Under the pieces are notes generated by a model. It did not search any database. It saw only the letters and a program-made list of their open reading frames with translations, and was not told where the DNA came from. Positions 55,723 through 64,000 of a stretch of DNA of 64,000 nucleotides are shown here, in pieces. Both the position numbers and the translations under genes were made by a program. The DNA comes from Vibrio rumoiensis (GTDB lineage Bacteria; Pseudomonadota; Gammaproteobacteria; Enterobacterales; Vibrionaceae), in contig NZ_AP018685.1 in assembly GCF_002218045.2 (NCBI RefSeq), forward strand, positions 248,001-312,000, read 5' to 3'. How positions within the stretch are numbered: the stretch's first letter is position 1; the number at the start of each line of letters is the position of its first letter.

Positions 55723-55866
55723 GGTTGGCTAAGCGCCAGATCTTAATAAGATTTGTAAAATAATCCATTAATATCGATTGAAATCTGCTTAGCTTATCCC
55801 CATTATCTTGCACATAAAGATTAAGTGCTCACACATTCTCACGCTTAATCTGAATTTGGAGCGAAT

Positions 55867-56433
55867 ATGAAAATTGAAAAAAACGTTGTTGTAAGCTTGG
55901 CGTATCAAGTAAAAGTTGAAGATGGTGTTGTCGTTGACCAATCAACGGTTGAAGCACCGTTAGATTACCTACACGGTCACAACAACCTGATTACTGGCCT
56001 AGAAAATGAGCTAGAAGGTAAAGTCGCTGGTGATAAATTCTCAGCAACGATTGCTCCAGAAGATGCTTACGGTGAGCACAATGAAGGTCTAGTTCAACGT
56101 GTTCCTGCTAACGTATTCCACGGTGTAGATGAAATTGAAGTGGGTATGCGTTTTCTAGCGGATACTGACCAAGGTCAAATCCCTGTAGAAATTACTGAAG
56201 TGGATGGCGATGAAGTTGTGGTTGACGGTAACCACATGCTTGCTGGTCAAACATTAACATTTGATGTTGAAGTTGTTGCCGTTCGTGCTGCGACAGAAGA
56301 AGAAATGGCTCACGGTCATGTACACCAAGCTGGTGGCCATGATCATGATCACGATGGCGACTGTTGTGGTCATGACCACGAAGAGAAAAAAGAAGGTTGT
56401 GATGGTAATGGCGGCTGTGGCTGCTCTCACTAA
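55867..56433 (+). CDS. slyD: FKBP-type peptidyl-prolyl isomerase / metallochaperone SlyD
   Basis: 188 aa. The FKBP core has VVSLAYQVKVEDGVVVDQS and GLENELEGKVAGDKF; the IF flap is inserted around residues 70-130. The C-terminal tail from about 148 is rich in His and Cys (HGHVHQAGGHDHDHDGDCCG and CDGNGGCGCSH), the nickel-binding tail that delivers nickel to hydrogenase or urease. TTTGGAGCGAAT precedes the ATG. It is convergent with slyX over a shared terminator. Confidence 0.95.
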   Translation: MKIEKNVVVSLAYQVKVEDGVVVDQSTVEAPLDYLHGHNNLITGLENELEGKVAGDKFSATIAPEDAYGEHNEGLVQRVPANVFHGVDEIEVGMRFLADTDQGQIPVEITEVDGDEVVVDGNHMLAGQTLTFDVEVVAVRAATEEEMAHGHVHQAGGHDHDHDGDCCGHDHEEKKEGCDGNGGCGCSH

Positions 56434-56446
56434 TCTTTAAATAAAA

Positions 56447-56475
56447 AACGCCAGCGTCTAACGTTGGCGTTTTTT
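56447..56475. terminator. Bidirectional terminator between slyD and slyX
   Basis: AACGCCAGCG and CGTTGGCGTT form a 10-bp stem (one G-U) with a TCTAA loop; AAAAAA precedes and TTTTTT follows. Confidence 0.85.
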
Positions 56476-56506
56476 ATTATGCAAACAATCAAAGCAACAG
56501 TGTGCA

Positions 56507-56737
56507 CTAGTAATGAGGCGGTGGTGTTTCTTCTGATGCATCGGCTAAGTTAGAGGCATCTAGATTTTTCACTTTACCGACCACGAACTTCATTTGATCT
56601 TGTATGCGAGTGAGCTGCATTTGTTGCTGACTTAACGCATCATTTAGTTCGTTGATGGTTTGTTCTTGGAAGGCTACCTGACATTCTAGATCATCAATTC
56701 GTTGTTTTAATTCGTGGGTCATATTATCTGAATGCAT
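56507..56737 (-). CDS. slyX: SlyX family protein
   Basis: 76 aa from the ATG at 56737; an ATG at 56722 (MTHELKQRIDDLE) matches homologues' starts equally well, and a TTG at 56761 is less likely. Predicted coiled coil throughout (RIDDLECQVAFQEQTINELNDALSQQQ), ending in the conserved SEETPPPHY-type tail (ASEETPPPHY). Function unknown. Convergent with slyD, divergent from fkpA. Confidence 0.85.
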   Translation of the reverse strand: MHSDNMTHELKQRIDDLECQVAFQEQTINELNDALSQQQMQLTRIQDQMKFVVGKVKNLDASNLADASEETPPPHY

Positions 56738-56931
56738 GTTGTTCACTATTTGGTTATTCAATACAGGTCGTGATGAAACACGATCGTTTCAATATGGAGT
56801 GGCGGGATTATACCTGAAATATGCCACTCTGTTTATCATTGATTGAGTGAAATCATTCGGTGACAAATACAATACACTTCATATTTTATTAATATATTCA
56901 CCAATAGTCAGGCTTATTTTATGGATAAAAA

Positions 56932-56959
56932 TGAACTTTACTGAAAAAATACAGTCAGC
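56932..56959 (+). promoter_or_regulatory. Candidate sigma-E promoter of fkpA
   Basis: TGAACTT (56932-56938), a 16-base spacer, and TCAGC (56955-56959) resemble the sigma-E pattern GGAACTT-N16-TCAAA/TCTGA. fkpA is a sigma-E gene in E. coli. It lies 153 bases before the start. The 374-base gap also holds the palindrome GCTTAAATTAAGC at 56968-56980 and a GATGG/CCATC hairpin at 57083-57096. Confidence 0.4.
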
Positions 56960-57111
56960 TAACAATAGCTTAAATTAAGCCCGTGATAGTGTTAATGTAC
57001 ACCAATCGCATAGGGAGTTGCTTGGCTATAGAGCTACGACAGTTCTAAGATATTAATAAAATAAATTTTTATACATCATAACGATGGTTTGCCATCATGC
57101 TGGAGAATTTA

Positions 57112-57912
57112 ATGAAATCGATTTTTAAAGTATCATTGCTTGCAGCCACTGTTTTACTTGCAGTTGGTTGTCAGAAAGAAGAATCAAAAGACGCACCACA
57201 AGCAGCAGCAAAAGCTGAACAAACTCAATCAGCGGCAGCTTCTACTCTATACAAAACGGATGACGAAAAAGCGGCATACGCAATTGGTGTTTCTTTCGCT
57301 AACTACTTAAATACTAGCATTGAGAAGCCAGCGGAAATCGGTATCAACCTAGATAAAGATATCGTGTTAAAAGGCATTGAAGACGTATTTGCTAATAAGG
57401 CAAGTATGACAGAAGAAGAAACTCATCAAGCACTTCAAGAACTTGATAAGCGCGTTTCTGAAAAAATGAAAGCGCAAGCCGCTGAAAAATCAGCAGCAGC
57501 GAAAAAAGCCGGTGATGATTTCCGCGCTGAGTTTGCTAAAGAAGATGGCGTGAAGAAAACTGAATCAGGTATTCTTTACAAAGTTGAGAAAGAAGGCGAC
57601 GGCATTTCACCAAAAGCAACGGATACTGTTGTCGTGAACTACGAAGGTACATTGGTTGATGGTACTAAATTTGATAGTTCATACGATCGTAAAGAACCGG
57701 CTACTTTCCCACTTAACCGCGTAATTCCTGGCTGGACTGAAGCGGTACAGCTAATGAAAGTAGGTTCTAAATATAAAGTTGTGATCCCGCCAGAGCTTGC
57801 TTATGGTGAACAAGACACTCCAACTATTCCTGCTAACTCAACATTAGTATTTGAAATTGAGTTAATGTCAGTGAAATCAGCAGAAGCACCAAAGGCGCCA
57901 GCTGCTAAATAA
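57112..57912 (+). CDS. fkpA: Periplasmic FKBP-type peptidyl-prolyl isomerase FkpA
   Basis: 266 aa from the ATG at 57112; GGAG lies six bases upstream. The signal peptide MKSIFKVSLLAATVLLAVGC ends in a lipobox, so the vibrio form is probably a lipoprotein, unlike E. coli FkpA. N-terminal dimerisation helices (about 45-140, ending in Ala- and Lys-rich AAEKSAAAKKAGDDFRAEFA) precede the FKBP domain: VVVNYEGTLVDGTKFDSSYDR, FPLNRVIPGWTEAVQLM, VVIPPELAYGEQ. It catalyses proline isomerisation and chaperones envelope proteins. Confidence 0.94.
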   Translation: MKSIFKVSLLAATVLLAVGCQKEESKDAPQAAAKAEQTQSAAASTLYKTDDEKAAYAIGVSFANYLNTSIEKPAEIGINLDKDIVLKGIEDVFANKASMTEEETHQALQELDKRVSEKMKAQAAEKSAAAKKAGDDFRAEFAKEDGVKKTESGILYKVEKEGDGISPKATDTVVVNYEGTLVDGTKFDSSYDRKEPATFPLNRVIPGWTEAVQLMKVGSKYKVVIPPELAYGEQDTPTIPANSTLVFEIELMSVKSAEAPKAPAAK

Positions 57913-57933
57913 TTGACTGGATAGATTTGATTT

Positions 57934-57961
57934 AGGCTCATCAGTTTGATGGGCCTTTTTT
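57934..57961 (+). terminator. Terminator of fkpA
   Basis: AGGCTCATC and GATGGGCCT form a 9-bp stem with one G-U pair, then TTTTTT, 22 bases past the stop. Confidence 0.8.
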
Positions 57962-58132
57962 ACATCTAGCGTTTTATTTCAGGTTATTGCACAGAAAAAA
58001 GTCGGGCAATTATTTGTTCCAAATCATCATATTGAAGTTAGAACGGTGTCTCTTTCAAATTTTCTGATAAACTTACGTTAATTTGTTTAATTGTTCAGCA
58101 GTGTTTATAAACTGTTTTTTATCGGAGTAGAG

Positions 58133-58861
58133 GTGAGTGTGAGTCAATCTGAAGTTGTGCATTCTGAAGCATTATTGGAAATGGAGTCAGTTCATGTGAT
58201 GCCCTTTACTGAGCACGATAAGATCATTCTTCACTCTTATGAAGCGGTGGTTGATGGATTAGCGAGCTTAATTGGCAACTATTGTGAAATCGTACTTCAT
58301 TCTCTAGAAGACCTGAATACGTCAGCCATTAAAATTGCTAATGGTGAAAATACTGGGCGTCAAGTGGGGTCTCCCATTACCGATTTAGCATTGAAAATGT
58401 TGAAAGATATCGAAGGATCTCAGCGTAATTTTTCACGATCTTATTTCACTCGAGCGAAAGGTGGGGTATTGATGAAATCAATTACCATCGCAATTCGTAA
58501 TGGTGATCAGCGAGTGATCGGGTTGTTATGTATCAACATCAATTTAGATGCTCCTTTTTCGCAAGTGCTTCATGCCTTTATGCCAACTGCAGAAGCCGAA
58601 GAAGCGGCTTCGTCGGTAAACTTTGCCAGTGATGTTGAAGAGCTGGTGGATCAAACAGTAGAGCGCACAATAGAAGAAATCAATGCTGATAAATCGGTGT
58701 CTAATAACACTAAAAATCGTCAAATTGTGATGGACTTGTATGACAAAGGAATCTTCGATATCAAGGATGCGATTAACCGTGTTGCAGAACGTTTAAATAT
58801 CTCTAAACATACGGTTTACCTCTATATTCGCCAACGTAAAATTGAGGATGGCGAAAAGTGA
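58133..58861 (+). CDS. YheO-like PAS/HTH transcriptional regulator
   Basis: 242 aa from the GTG at 58133 (a GTG at 58139 is equally possible; an ATG at 58091 is less likely). The N-terminal YheO PAS-like domain (about residues 35-165) starts [26 protein letters not shown]; the C-terminal HTH_22 (DauR-like) region is [38 protein letters not shown]. Ligand and targets unknown. It overlaps tusD by four bases, so it is co-translated with the sulfur-relay genes. Confidence 0.88.
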   Translation: MSVSQSEVVHSEALLEMESVHVMPFTEHDKIILHSYEAVVDGLASLIGNYCEIVLHSLEDLNTSAIKIANGENTGRQVGSPITDLALKMLKDIEGSQRNFSRSYFTRAKGGVLMKSITIAIRNGDQRVIGLLCININLDAPFSQVLHAFMPTAEAEEAASSVNFASDVEELVDQTVERTIEEINADKSVSNNTKNRQIVMDLYDKGIFDIKDAINRVAERLNISKHTVYLYIRQRKIEDGEK

Positions 58862-59277
58862 GCCAATCTGTAACTGAGCCTGAAAAAATGCTGACTTATA
58901 CTCTGGTTGTTAATGGTTCGGTCTACGGCAGCCAATCTGCTCGTAACGCTTATCTATTTGCTTGTGCATTGCTCGAAAAAGGTCATCAATTGGTAAGTGT
59001 GTTTTTCTATCAAGATGGGGTAAATAATGCTTCGAATTTGATACTGCCAGCTAATGATGAATTTGATCTGACGAAAGCATGGCAAGCATTAAGCTTTCAG
59101 CATGGTATTCGCCTCGAATCTTGTGTCGCCGCTTCATTACGCCGGGGCGTTGTGGACGACAATGAATCAAAAACACACGGCTTAACAAGCCGCAATGTAG
59201 CAGAAGGTTTTGAGCTGGCTGGCCTTGGTGGGCTAGCCGAAGCCATGTTGGTACAAGATAGGGTGGTACAGTTTTAA
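58858..59277 (+). CDS. tusD: Sulfur relay protein TusD
   Basis: 139 aa from the GTG at 58858 (an ATG at 58888 gives a form closer to E. coli length). The TusBCD complex passes sulfur from TusA to TusE for 2-thiouridine in tRNA. The active cysteine is in [34 protein letters not shown] and [11 protein letters not shown] are conserved. Its last base is the first base of the tusC start. Confidence 0.92.
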   Translation: MSQSVTEPEKMLTYTLVVNGSVYGSQSARNAYLFACALLEKGHQLVSVFFYQDGVNNASNLILPANDEFDLTKAWQALSFQHGIRLESCVAASLRRGVVDDNESKTHGLTSRNVAEGFELAGLGGLAEAMLVQDRVVQF

Positions 59278-59630
59278 TGCGATTAGGTTTTGTATTTCGT
59301 TCTTACCCTCATTCAAGTGCTAAGGGAAGAGAAGGGCTAGATGCTTTACTTGCAGCATCGGCTTATTGTGACGACATTGATGTGTTTTTTATCGGGGCAG
59401 GGATAACGCAACTGCTGAAAGAGCAACACCCAAGCAATATATTGTCGCGAGACTACATTGCGGCTTTTAAATTACTTGAACTCTACGATATTGAGAATGT
59501 TTTTGTGTGTCAGGCATCATTGCTTGATTATCAAATCACGCCAGAAAACTTACTCATCGAGACGACATTACTCAGTCATCAAGAAATAGCGAAAAAGCTA
59601 CAACATTGCCATAAGATCATGACGTTTTAA
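59277..59630 (+). CDS. tusC: Sulfur relay protein TusC
   Basis: 117 aa. DsrF-like fold. LGFVFRSYPHSSAKGREGLDALLAASAY is the family start; FFIGAGITQLL follows. TusC stabilises the TusBCD hexamer and does not carry the transferring cysteine. One-base junction with tusD, 14 bases to tusB. Confidence 0.92.
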   Translation: MRLGFVFRSYPHSSAKGREGLDALLAASAYCDDIDVFFIGAGITQLLKEQHPSNILSRDYIAAFKLLELYDIENVFVCQASLLDYQITPENLLIETTLLSHQEIAKKLQHCHKIMTF

Positions 59631-59644
59631 TTAGGATTGGTTCG

Positions 59645-59926
59645 ATGCTACATATTATAAAAACACAATCAGGATTAGACGATGCGATCCCCTTGATCCA
59701 ACCTGATGATGATATTTTACTGGTTGAAGATGCCGTCTATGCACTTTTTCGCCAATCTAGCCCACTTGTTGACTTGAAAGATCAAAAAGATCATTGTTGG
59801 GTGCTGAAAGAAGATTTATTGGCTCGTGGTTTAACGCTATCGACCCATGGTTGCTTTCAATGTATTGATTTTGAAGGTTTTGTTTTTCTTACCGAACAGC
59901 ATTTTCAATCCATCACGTGGGATTAG
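59645..59926 (+). CDS. tusB: Sulfur relay protein TusB
   Basis: 93 aa. DsrH-like fold, starting MLHIIKTQ, with DDILLVEDAVYAL and the C-terminal FVFLTEQHFQSITWD. Completes the TusBCD complex. It is directly upstream of the str operon promoter, the conserved order in enterics and vibrios. Confidence 0.92.
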   Translation: MLHIIKTQSGLDDAIPLIQPDDDILLVEDAVYALFRQSSPLVDLKDQKDHCWVLKEDLLARGLTLSTHGCFQCIDFEGFVFLTEQHFQSITWD

Positions 59927-59992
59927 ATATCACTCACTGATGACTTTCTTCGTTGTTTAAGAAAAAAACTCAGTAGCAGGATTGTATATTTC

Positions 59993-60021
59993 TTGACACA
60001 TCCCCCCTTGATGCATAAAAT
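59993..60021 (+). promoter_or_regulatory. str operon promoter
   Basis: TTGACA at 59993-59998 and TAAAAT at 60016-60021 with exactly 17 bases between. The -10 to start region is followed by GCGTCC, G+C-rich as in stringently controlled ribosomal promoters. It lies 93 bases before rpsL. Confidence 0.75.
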
Positions 60022-60098
60022 TTCGCGTCCTTATTTCTCGCTTCATCCAAATGTTGCTTGGAACTAGGATTAGATTTTTCACAAGCTTATTTTCGTAA

Positions 60099-60488
<390 letters not shown>

Positions 60489-60600
60489 TAGCTCTCTGTA
60501 CTAACAGAACAGCGTTAAGTAAGGCCAAACACTAAATAATTGTATTTTGATAAAACTGAAAAGTTTTGGATAACCTGAAGAAGACAACGGAGAAACATCC

Positions 60601-61071
60601 ATGCCACGTCGTCGCGTAATAGGCCAGCGTAAGATCCTTCCAGATCCTAAATTCAAATCTGAATTGCTGGCAAAATTTGTAAACATCCTTATGGTTGATG
60701 GTAAGAAATCAACTGCTGAAAAAATTGTTTACACTGCACTAGATACTATGGCTGAGAAATCTGGTAAAGATCACTTAGCTGTATTTGAAGAAGCTCTTGA
60801 AAATGTTCGTCCTGCGGTAGAAGTTAAATCTCGCCGTGTGGGTGGTTCAACTTACCAAGTACCTGTAGAAGTTCGTCCGGTTCGCCGTAACGCTCTTGCT
60901 ATGCGTTGGTTAGTTGAAGCTGCGCGTAAGCGTGGTGAAAAATCTATGGCACAACGTCTTGCAGCAGAAATGCTAGACGCGTCAGAAAACAAAGGTACTG
61001 CTGTTAAGAAACGTGAAGACGTTCACCGCATGGCAGACGCGAACAAAGCGTTCGCACACTACCGTTGGTAA
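60601..61071 (+). CDS. rpsG: 30S ribosomal protein S7
   Basis: 156 aa, starting [20 protein letters not shown]. Binds the 3' major domain of 16S rRNA and represses the str operon in E. coli by binding the rpsL-rpsG spacer; the 112-base spacer here could do the same. GGAG precedes the ATG. Confidence 0.98.
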   Translation: MPRRRVIGQRKILPDPKFKSELLAKFVNILMVDGKKSTAEKIVYTALDTMAEKSGKDHLAVFEEALENVRPAVEVKSRRVGGSTYQVPVEVRPVRRNALAMRWLVEAARKRGEKSMAQRLAAEMLDASENKGTAVKKREDVHRMADANKAFAHYRW

Positions 61072-61075
61072 TAAC

Positions 61076-61144
61076 TTCTTTGCTCGCAAAGAAACAACGT
61101 TAGTTATACCTTCTGTGCTGCAGGATATCCTGCAGCACATTTTT
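61076..61144 (+). terminator. Hairpins between rpsG and fusA, one terminator-like
   Basis: TTCTTTG-CTCG-CAAAGAA (61076-61093) is followed by a perfect 26-base palindrome at 61114-61139 whose arms include TGTGCTGCAGGAT and ATCCTGCAGCACA, then TTTTT. The second resembles a strong terminator inside the operon, 76 bases before fusA; partial termination could set the S7:EF-G ratio. Confidence 0.6.
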
Positions 61145-61220
61145 ACTATTTATCGATACTCAATTATATTGATGAATAGATTGAACTACCTAAGGGTTCC
61201 CTTAGTAAGAGGATACAATC

Positions 61221-63317
61221 GTGGCTCGTAAAACTCCTATTGAGCGCTACCGTAATATCGGTATTTGTGCGCACGTAGATGCAGGTAAAACAACCACAAC
61301 TGAGCGTATTCTGTTCTACACAGGCCTTTCTCATAAAATTGGTGAAGTTCACGATGGTGCAGCAACCATGGACTGGATGGAGCAGGAGCAAGAGCGTGGT
61401 ATTACTATCACATCTGCTGCTACAACTACCTTCTGGCGTGGTATGGAAGCTCAATTCGAAGAACATCGCGTCAATATCATTGATACCCCTGGACACGTTG
61501 ACTTTACAATCGAAGTAGAGCGCTCTTTGCGTGTGCTTGATGGTGCAGTGGTTGTTTTTTGTGGATCATCTGGTGTTGAACCTCAGTCTGAAACTGTATG
61601 GCGTCAAGCGGACAAGTATCACGTACCTCGTTTGGTTTTCGTGAACAAAATGGACCGTGCCGGTGCAGATTTTTTACGCGTTGTTGAACAAATTAAAAAT
61701 CGTCTTGGTGCAACTCCGGTTCCAATCCAATTGAATATTGGTGCAGAAGAAGAGTTTAAGGGTGTCATCGACCTTATCAAGATGAAAGCGATTAACTGGA
61801 ATGAAGCCGATCAAGGCATGACCTTCACATATGAAGAAATTCCAGCTGATATGCAAGAACTTGCTGAAGAATGGCGTAGCCATTTAGTAGAAGCCGCTGC
61901 AGAAGCTTCTGAAGAGCTGATGGATAAGTATCTTGAAGGTGAAGAGTTGAGTGAAGCTGAAATCAAGCAAGCTCTACGTGCTCGTACTTTGAATAACGAG
62001 ATTGTTCTTGCAACTTGTGGTTCAGCCTTTAAAAACAAAGGGGTTCAAGCAGTACTCGATGCTGTGATTGACTTCCTTCCATCGCCAACAGAAGTACCTG
62101 CAATTAAAGGTGTTGATGAGAATGATAATGAAGTCGAGCGTCATGCCGATGATAAAGAACCATTCTCAGCATTAGCCTTTAAAATTGCGACAGACCCATT
62201 TGTTGGGACGCTAACTTTCATGCGTGTGTATTCGGGAACCGTAAACTCGGGCGATACCGTTTATAACTCTGTGAAAGAAAAACGTGAGCGCTTTGGACGT
62301 ATCGTTCAAATGCACTCCAACAAGCGTGAAGAAATTAAACAAGTTTTAGCGGGTGATATTGCCGCAGCGATCGGGCTTAAAGATGTGACAACAGGTGATA
62401 CCCTATGTTCTCTTGACCATAAAGTGATCCTAGAGCGCATGGAATTCCCTGAGCCAGTGATTCAAATCGCTGTAGAGCCGCGTTCACAAGCTGACCAAGA
62501 AAAAATGAGTATTGCACTAGGTAAACTAGCTGCAGAAGATCCATCTTTCCGCGTGGAAACCGATGATGAAACTGGCCAAACCTTAATCTCAGGTATGGGT
62601 GAACTTCATTTAGACATTATTGTCGATCGTATGAAGCGTGAATTCAGTGTGGATTGCAACGTGGGTAAACCTCAAGTTGCGTACCGTGAAACCATTCGTG
62701 GTAAAACGGAAGTCGAAGGCAAATTTATTCGTCAATCTGGTGGTCGCGGGCAATACGGTCATGTATGGCTTAAACTTGAACCGTCAGAGCCGGGCGAAGG
62801 GTTTGTGTTTGTTGACGAAATCGTGGGTGGCGCTGTTCCTCGTGAATACATTAGCTCAGTGGCGAAAGGTATTGAAGAACAGATGAACAACGGTGTACTT
62901 GCCGGGTATCCTGTACTGGATGTGAAAGCAACCTTGTTCGATGGCTCATACCACGATGTCGATTCAAACGAGATGGCGTTTAAAATTGCTGGCTCAATGG
63001 CTTTCAAAAAAGGGGCATTAGAAGCGCAACCTGTGCTACTAGAACCTATGATGAAAGTAGAAGTAACTACCCCTGAAGATTGGATGGGGGATGTGGTTGG
63101 TGATCTTAACCGTCGCCGCGGCATCATTGAAGGAATGGATGAAGGCTACGGTGGCTTGAAAATTATTCGAGCGCAAGTACCATTATCTGTGATGTTTGGT
63201 TACGCAACTGACTTACGTTCTGCAACTCAAGGTCGTGCATCATACTCAATGGAGTTTTCCGAGTATGCTGAAGTACCGAAAAATGTTGCTGAAGCAATTA
63301 TCGCAGAACGCGGTTAA
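61221..63317 (+). CDS. fusA: Elongation factor G
   Basis: 698 aa, starting GTG at 61221. Translocation GTPase. G1 is [15 protein letters not shown] (residues 17-31), G2 near [12 protein letters not shown]3 DTPGHVDF, G4 NKMDRAGAD. Domains II-V follow; the domain IV loop region and C-terminal [18 protein letters not shown] match the canonical protein, not the second EF-G2 type. GTAAGAGGA precedes the start. Confidence 0.98.
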   Translation: MARKTPIERYRNIGICAHVDAGKTTTTERILFYTGLSHKIGEVHDGAATMDWMEQEQERGITITSAATTTFWRGMEAQFEEHRVNIIDTPGHVDFTIEVERSLRVLDGAVVVFCGSSGVEPQSETVWRQADKYHVPRLVFVNKMDRAGADFLRVVEQIKNRLGATPVPIQLNIGAEEEFKGVIDLIKMKAINWNEADQGMTFTYEEIPADMQELAEEWRSHLVEAAAEASEELMDKYLEGEELSEAEIKQALRARTLNNEIVLATCGSAFKNKGVQAVLDAVIDFLPSPTEVPAIKGVDENDNEVERHADDKEPFSALAFKIATDPFVGTLTFMRVYSGTVNSGDTVYNSVKEKRERFGRIVQMHSNKREEIKQVLAGDIAAAIGLKDVTTGDTLCSLDHKVILERMEFPEPVIQIAVEPRSQADQEKMSIALGKLAAEDPSFRVETDDETGQTLISGMGELHLDIIVDRMKREFSVDCNVGKPQVAYRETIRGKTEVEGKFIRQSGGRGQYGHVWLKLEPSEPGEGFVFVDEIVGGAVPREYISSVAKGIEEQMNNGVLAGYPVLDVKATLFDGSYHDVDSNEMAFKIAGSMAFKKGALEAQPVLLEPMMKVEVTTPEDWMGDVVGDLNRRRGIIEGMDEGYGGLKIIRAQVPLSVMFGYATDLRSATQGRASYSMEFSEYAEVPKNVAEAIIAERG

Positions 63318-63467
63318 GGTTGATTTGGTGATTGGTTTTATTGCTGATCGCCTTATTAAACAATGAATCTATTGCGTTGATGAAAATTGACGCATAAAAT
63401 AGCAAATTCTGGCGCGTTTTGACGCAAACTTTGTCAAAGCGAATCATAACTAGGAAGGAACACGATT

Positions 63468-64000
63468 GTGTCTAAAGAAAAATTTGAACGTACGAAACCG
63501 CACGTAAACGTTGGTACTATCGGCCACGTTGACCACGGTAAAACAACTCTTACTGCTGCTATCTGTACTACACTTGCAAAAGTGTACGGCGGTGTAGCTA
63601 AAGACTTCGCATCTATCGATAACGCTCCAGAAGAGCGCGAGCGTGGTATCACAATCGCAACTTCTCACGTTGAGTACGATACTCCAGCACGTCACTACGC
63701 ACACGTAGACTGCCCAGGACACGCCGATTATGTTAAAAACATGATCACTGGTGCTGCGCAAATGGACGGCGGTATCCTAGTAGTTGCTGCAACTGATGGT
63801 CCTATGCCACAAACTCGTGAGCACATCCTACTTGGTCGTCAGGTTGGTATCCCTTACATCATCGTATTCATGAACAAATGTGACATGGTTGATGATGAAG
63901 AGCTTCTTGAGCTAGTTGAAATGGAAGTTCGTGAACTTCTTTCTGAATACGATTACCCAGGTGATGATTTACCAGTAATCCAAGGTTCAGCTCTAGGCGC
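63468..64000 (+). CDS. tuf: Elongation factor Tu, N-terminal part (cut by window edge)
   Basis: 177 complete codons to the right edge. Starts GTG at 63468 with GGAAGGAA 8 bases upstream. [18 protein letters not shown] holds G1, [12 protein letters not shown] the effector loop, [13 protein letters not shown]3 and NKCDMVDD G4. It delivers aminoacyl-tRNA to the ribosome. Fourth gene of the str operon; the 150-base gap after fusA has no clear terminator. A second tuf copy elsewhere is likely. Confidence 0.98.
   Translation, partial: MSKEKFERTKPHVNVGTIGHVDHGKTTLTAAICTTLAKVYGGVAKDFASIDNAPEERERGITIATSHVEYDTPARHYAHVDCPGHADYVKNMITGAAQMDGGILVVAATDGPMPQTREHILLGRQVGIPYIIVFMNKCDMVDDEELLELVEMEVRELLSEYDYPGDDLPVIQGSALG

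Overview
This window looks like part of the main chromosome of a Vibrio-like gammaproteobacterium (Vibrionaceae; species not resolved). The reasons are the fusion of argininosuccinate lyase to an N-acetyltransferase domain (ArgHA), gene order that as I recall it follows the Vibrio cholerae ppc-argECBGH-oxyR-mrcA-pilMNOPQ-aroKB-damX-dam-rpe-gph-trpS-pabA-argD-astA stretch, an exactly 127-bp ERIC element, and moderate G+C. No rRNA, tRNA, CRISPR array, prophage or transposase gene was found. Layout: 1-7.4 kb holds the 5' part of ppc, argE, and the divergent argCBGH(A) arginine operon. 7.6-10.9 kb is an AaeXAB-like efflux operon (DUF1656, HlyD, FUSC). 11.2-14.8 kb has oxyR, with a good OxyR-type site at its own promoter, and convergent mrcA. 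15-27 kb carries type IV pilus assembly (pilMNOPQ), shikimate genes aroK and aroB, damX, dam, rpe, gph and trpS. 27-30.5 kb holds a FadD-like ligase and an AidB-like acyl-CoA dehydrogenase. 30.7-34.8 kb holds pabA, argD/astC, astA and a DUF1338 gene, without the astD expected from related genomes. 34.9-38.1 kb is gmk-rpoZ-spoT. 38.3-43.7 kb is a locally G+C-richer block with an NhaC-type antiporter and a complete scs-type (ScsA/B/D/C) periplasmic thiol-redox operon. 43.9-47.8 kb has yicC, rph, pyrE and a TyrP-type transporter. 48.1-52.8 kb runs crp, prkB, yheU, a broken small secreted-protein gene, a DUF2390 gene and yheS. 53.1-64 kb has kefGB, yheV, slyD, slyX, fkpA, yheO, tusDCB, and the str operon rpsL-rpsG-fusA-tuf (tuf cut by the window edge). 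Most genes are ordinary housekeeping genes. Arginine genes are linked by probable ArgR boxes at argC and argD; sulfur relay tusBCD sits beside the translation genes it serves; fkpA, slyD and the scs genes all act in protein folding. The most unusual signal is a family of intergenic 7-bp tandem repeats at five loci (near 5.2, 23.9-24.2, 34.85, 45.7 and 47.9 kb). All copies share the register CT(A/C)GNNN. Three loci also share a 12-base block, AG(C/A)AGCG(A/T)AGCG, immediately before further heptamers. Two loci carry expanded identical copies (7 and 11 of CTCGGCT; 6 of TTCCTAG). One array overlaps the end of spoT, and two arrays lie at what appear to be rearrangement borders. I do not recognise it as a named repeat family. 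Other items worth a second look are a two-tier hairpin before aroK, a broken secreted-protein gene in the yheS-yheU operon, a perfect 26-base palindrome with a T tract inside the str operon, and an in-frame 21-bp duplication in scsC.
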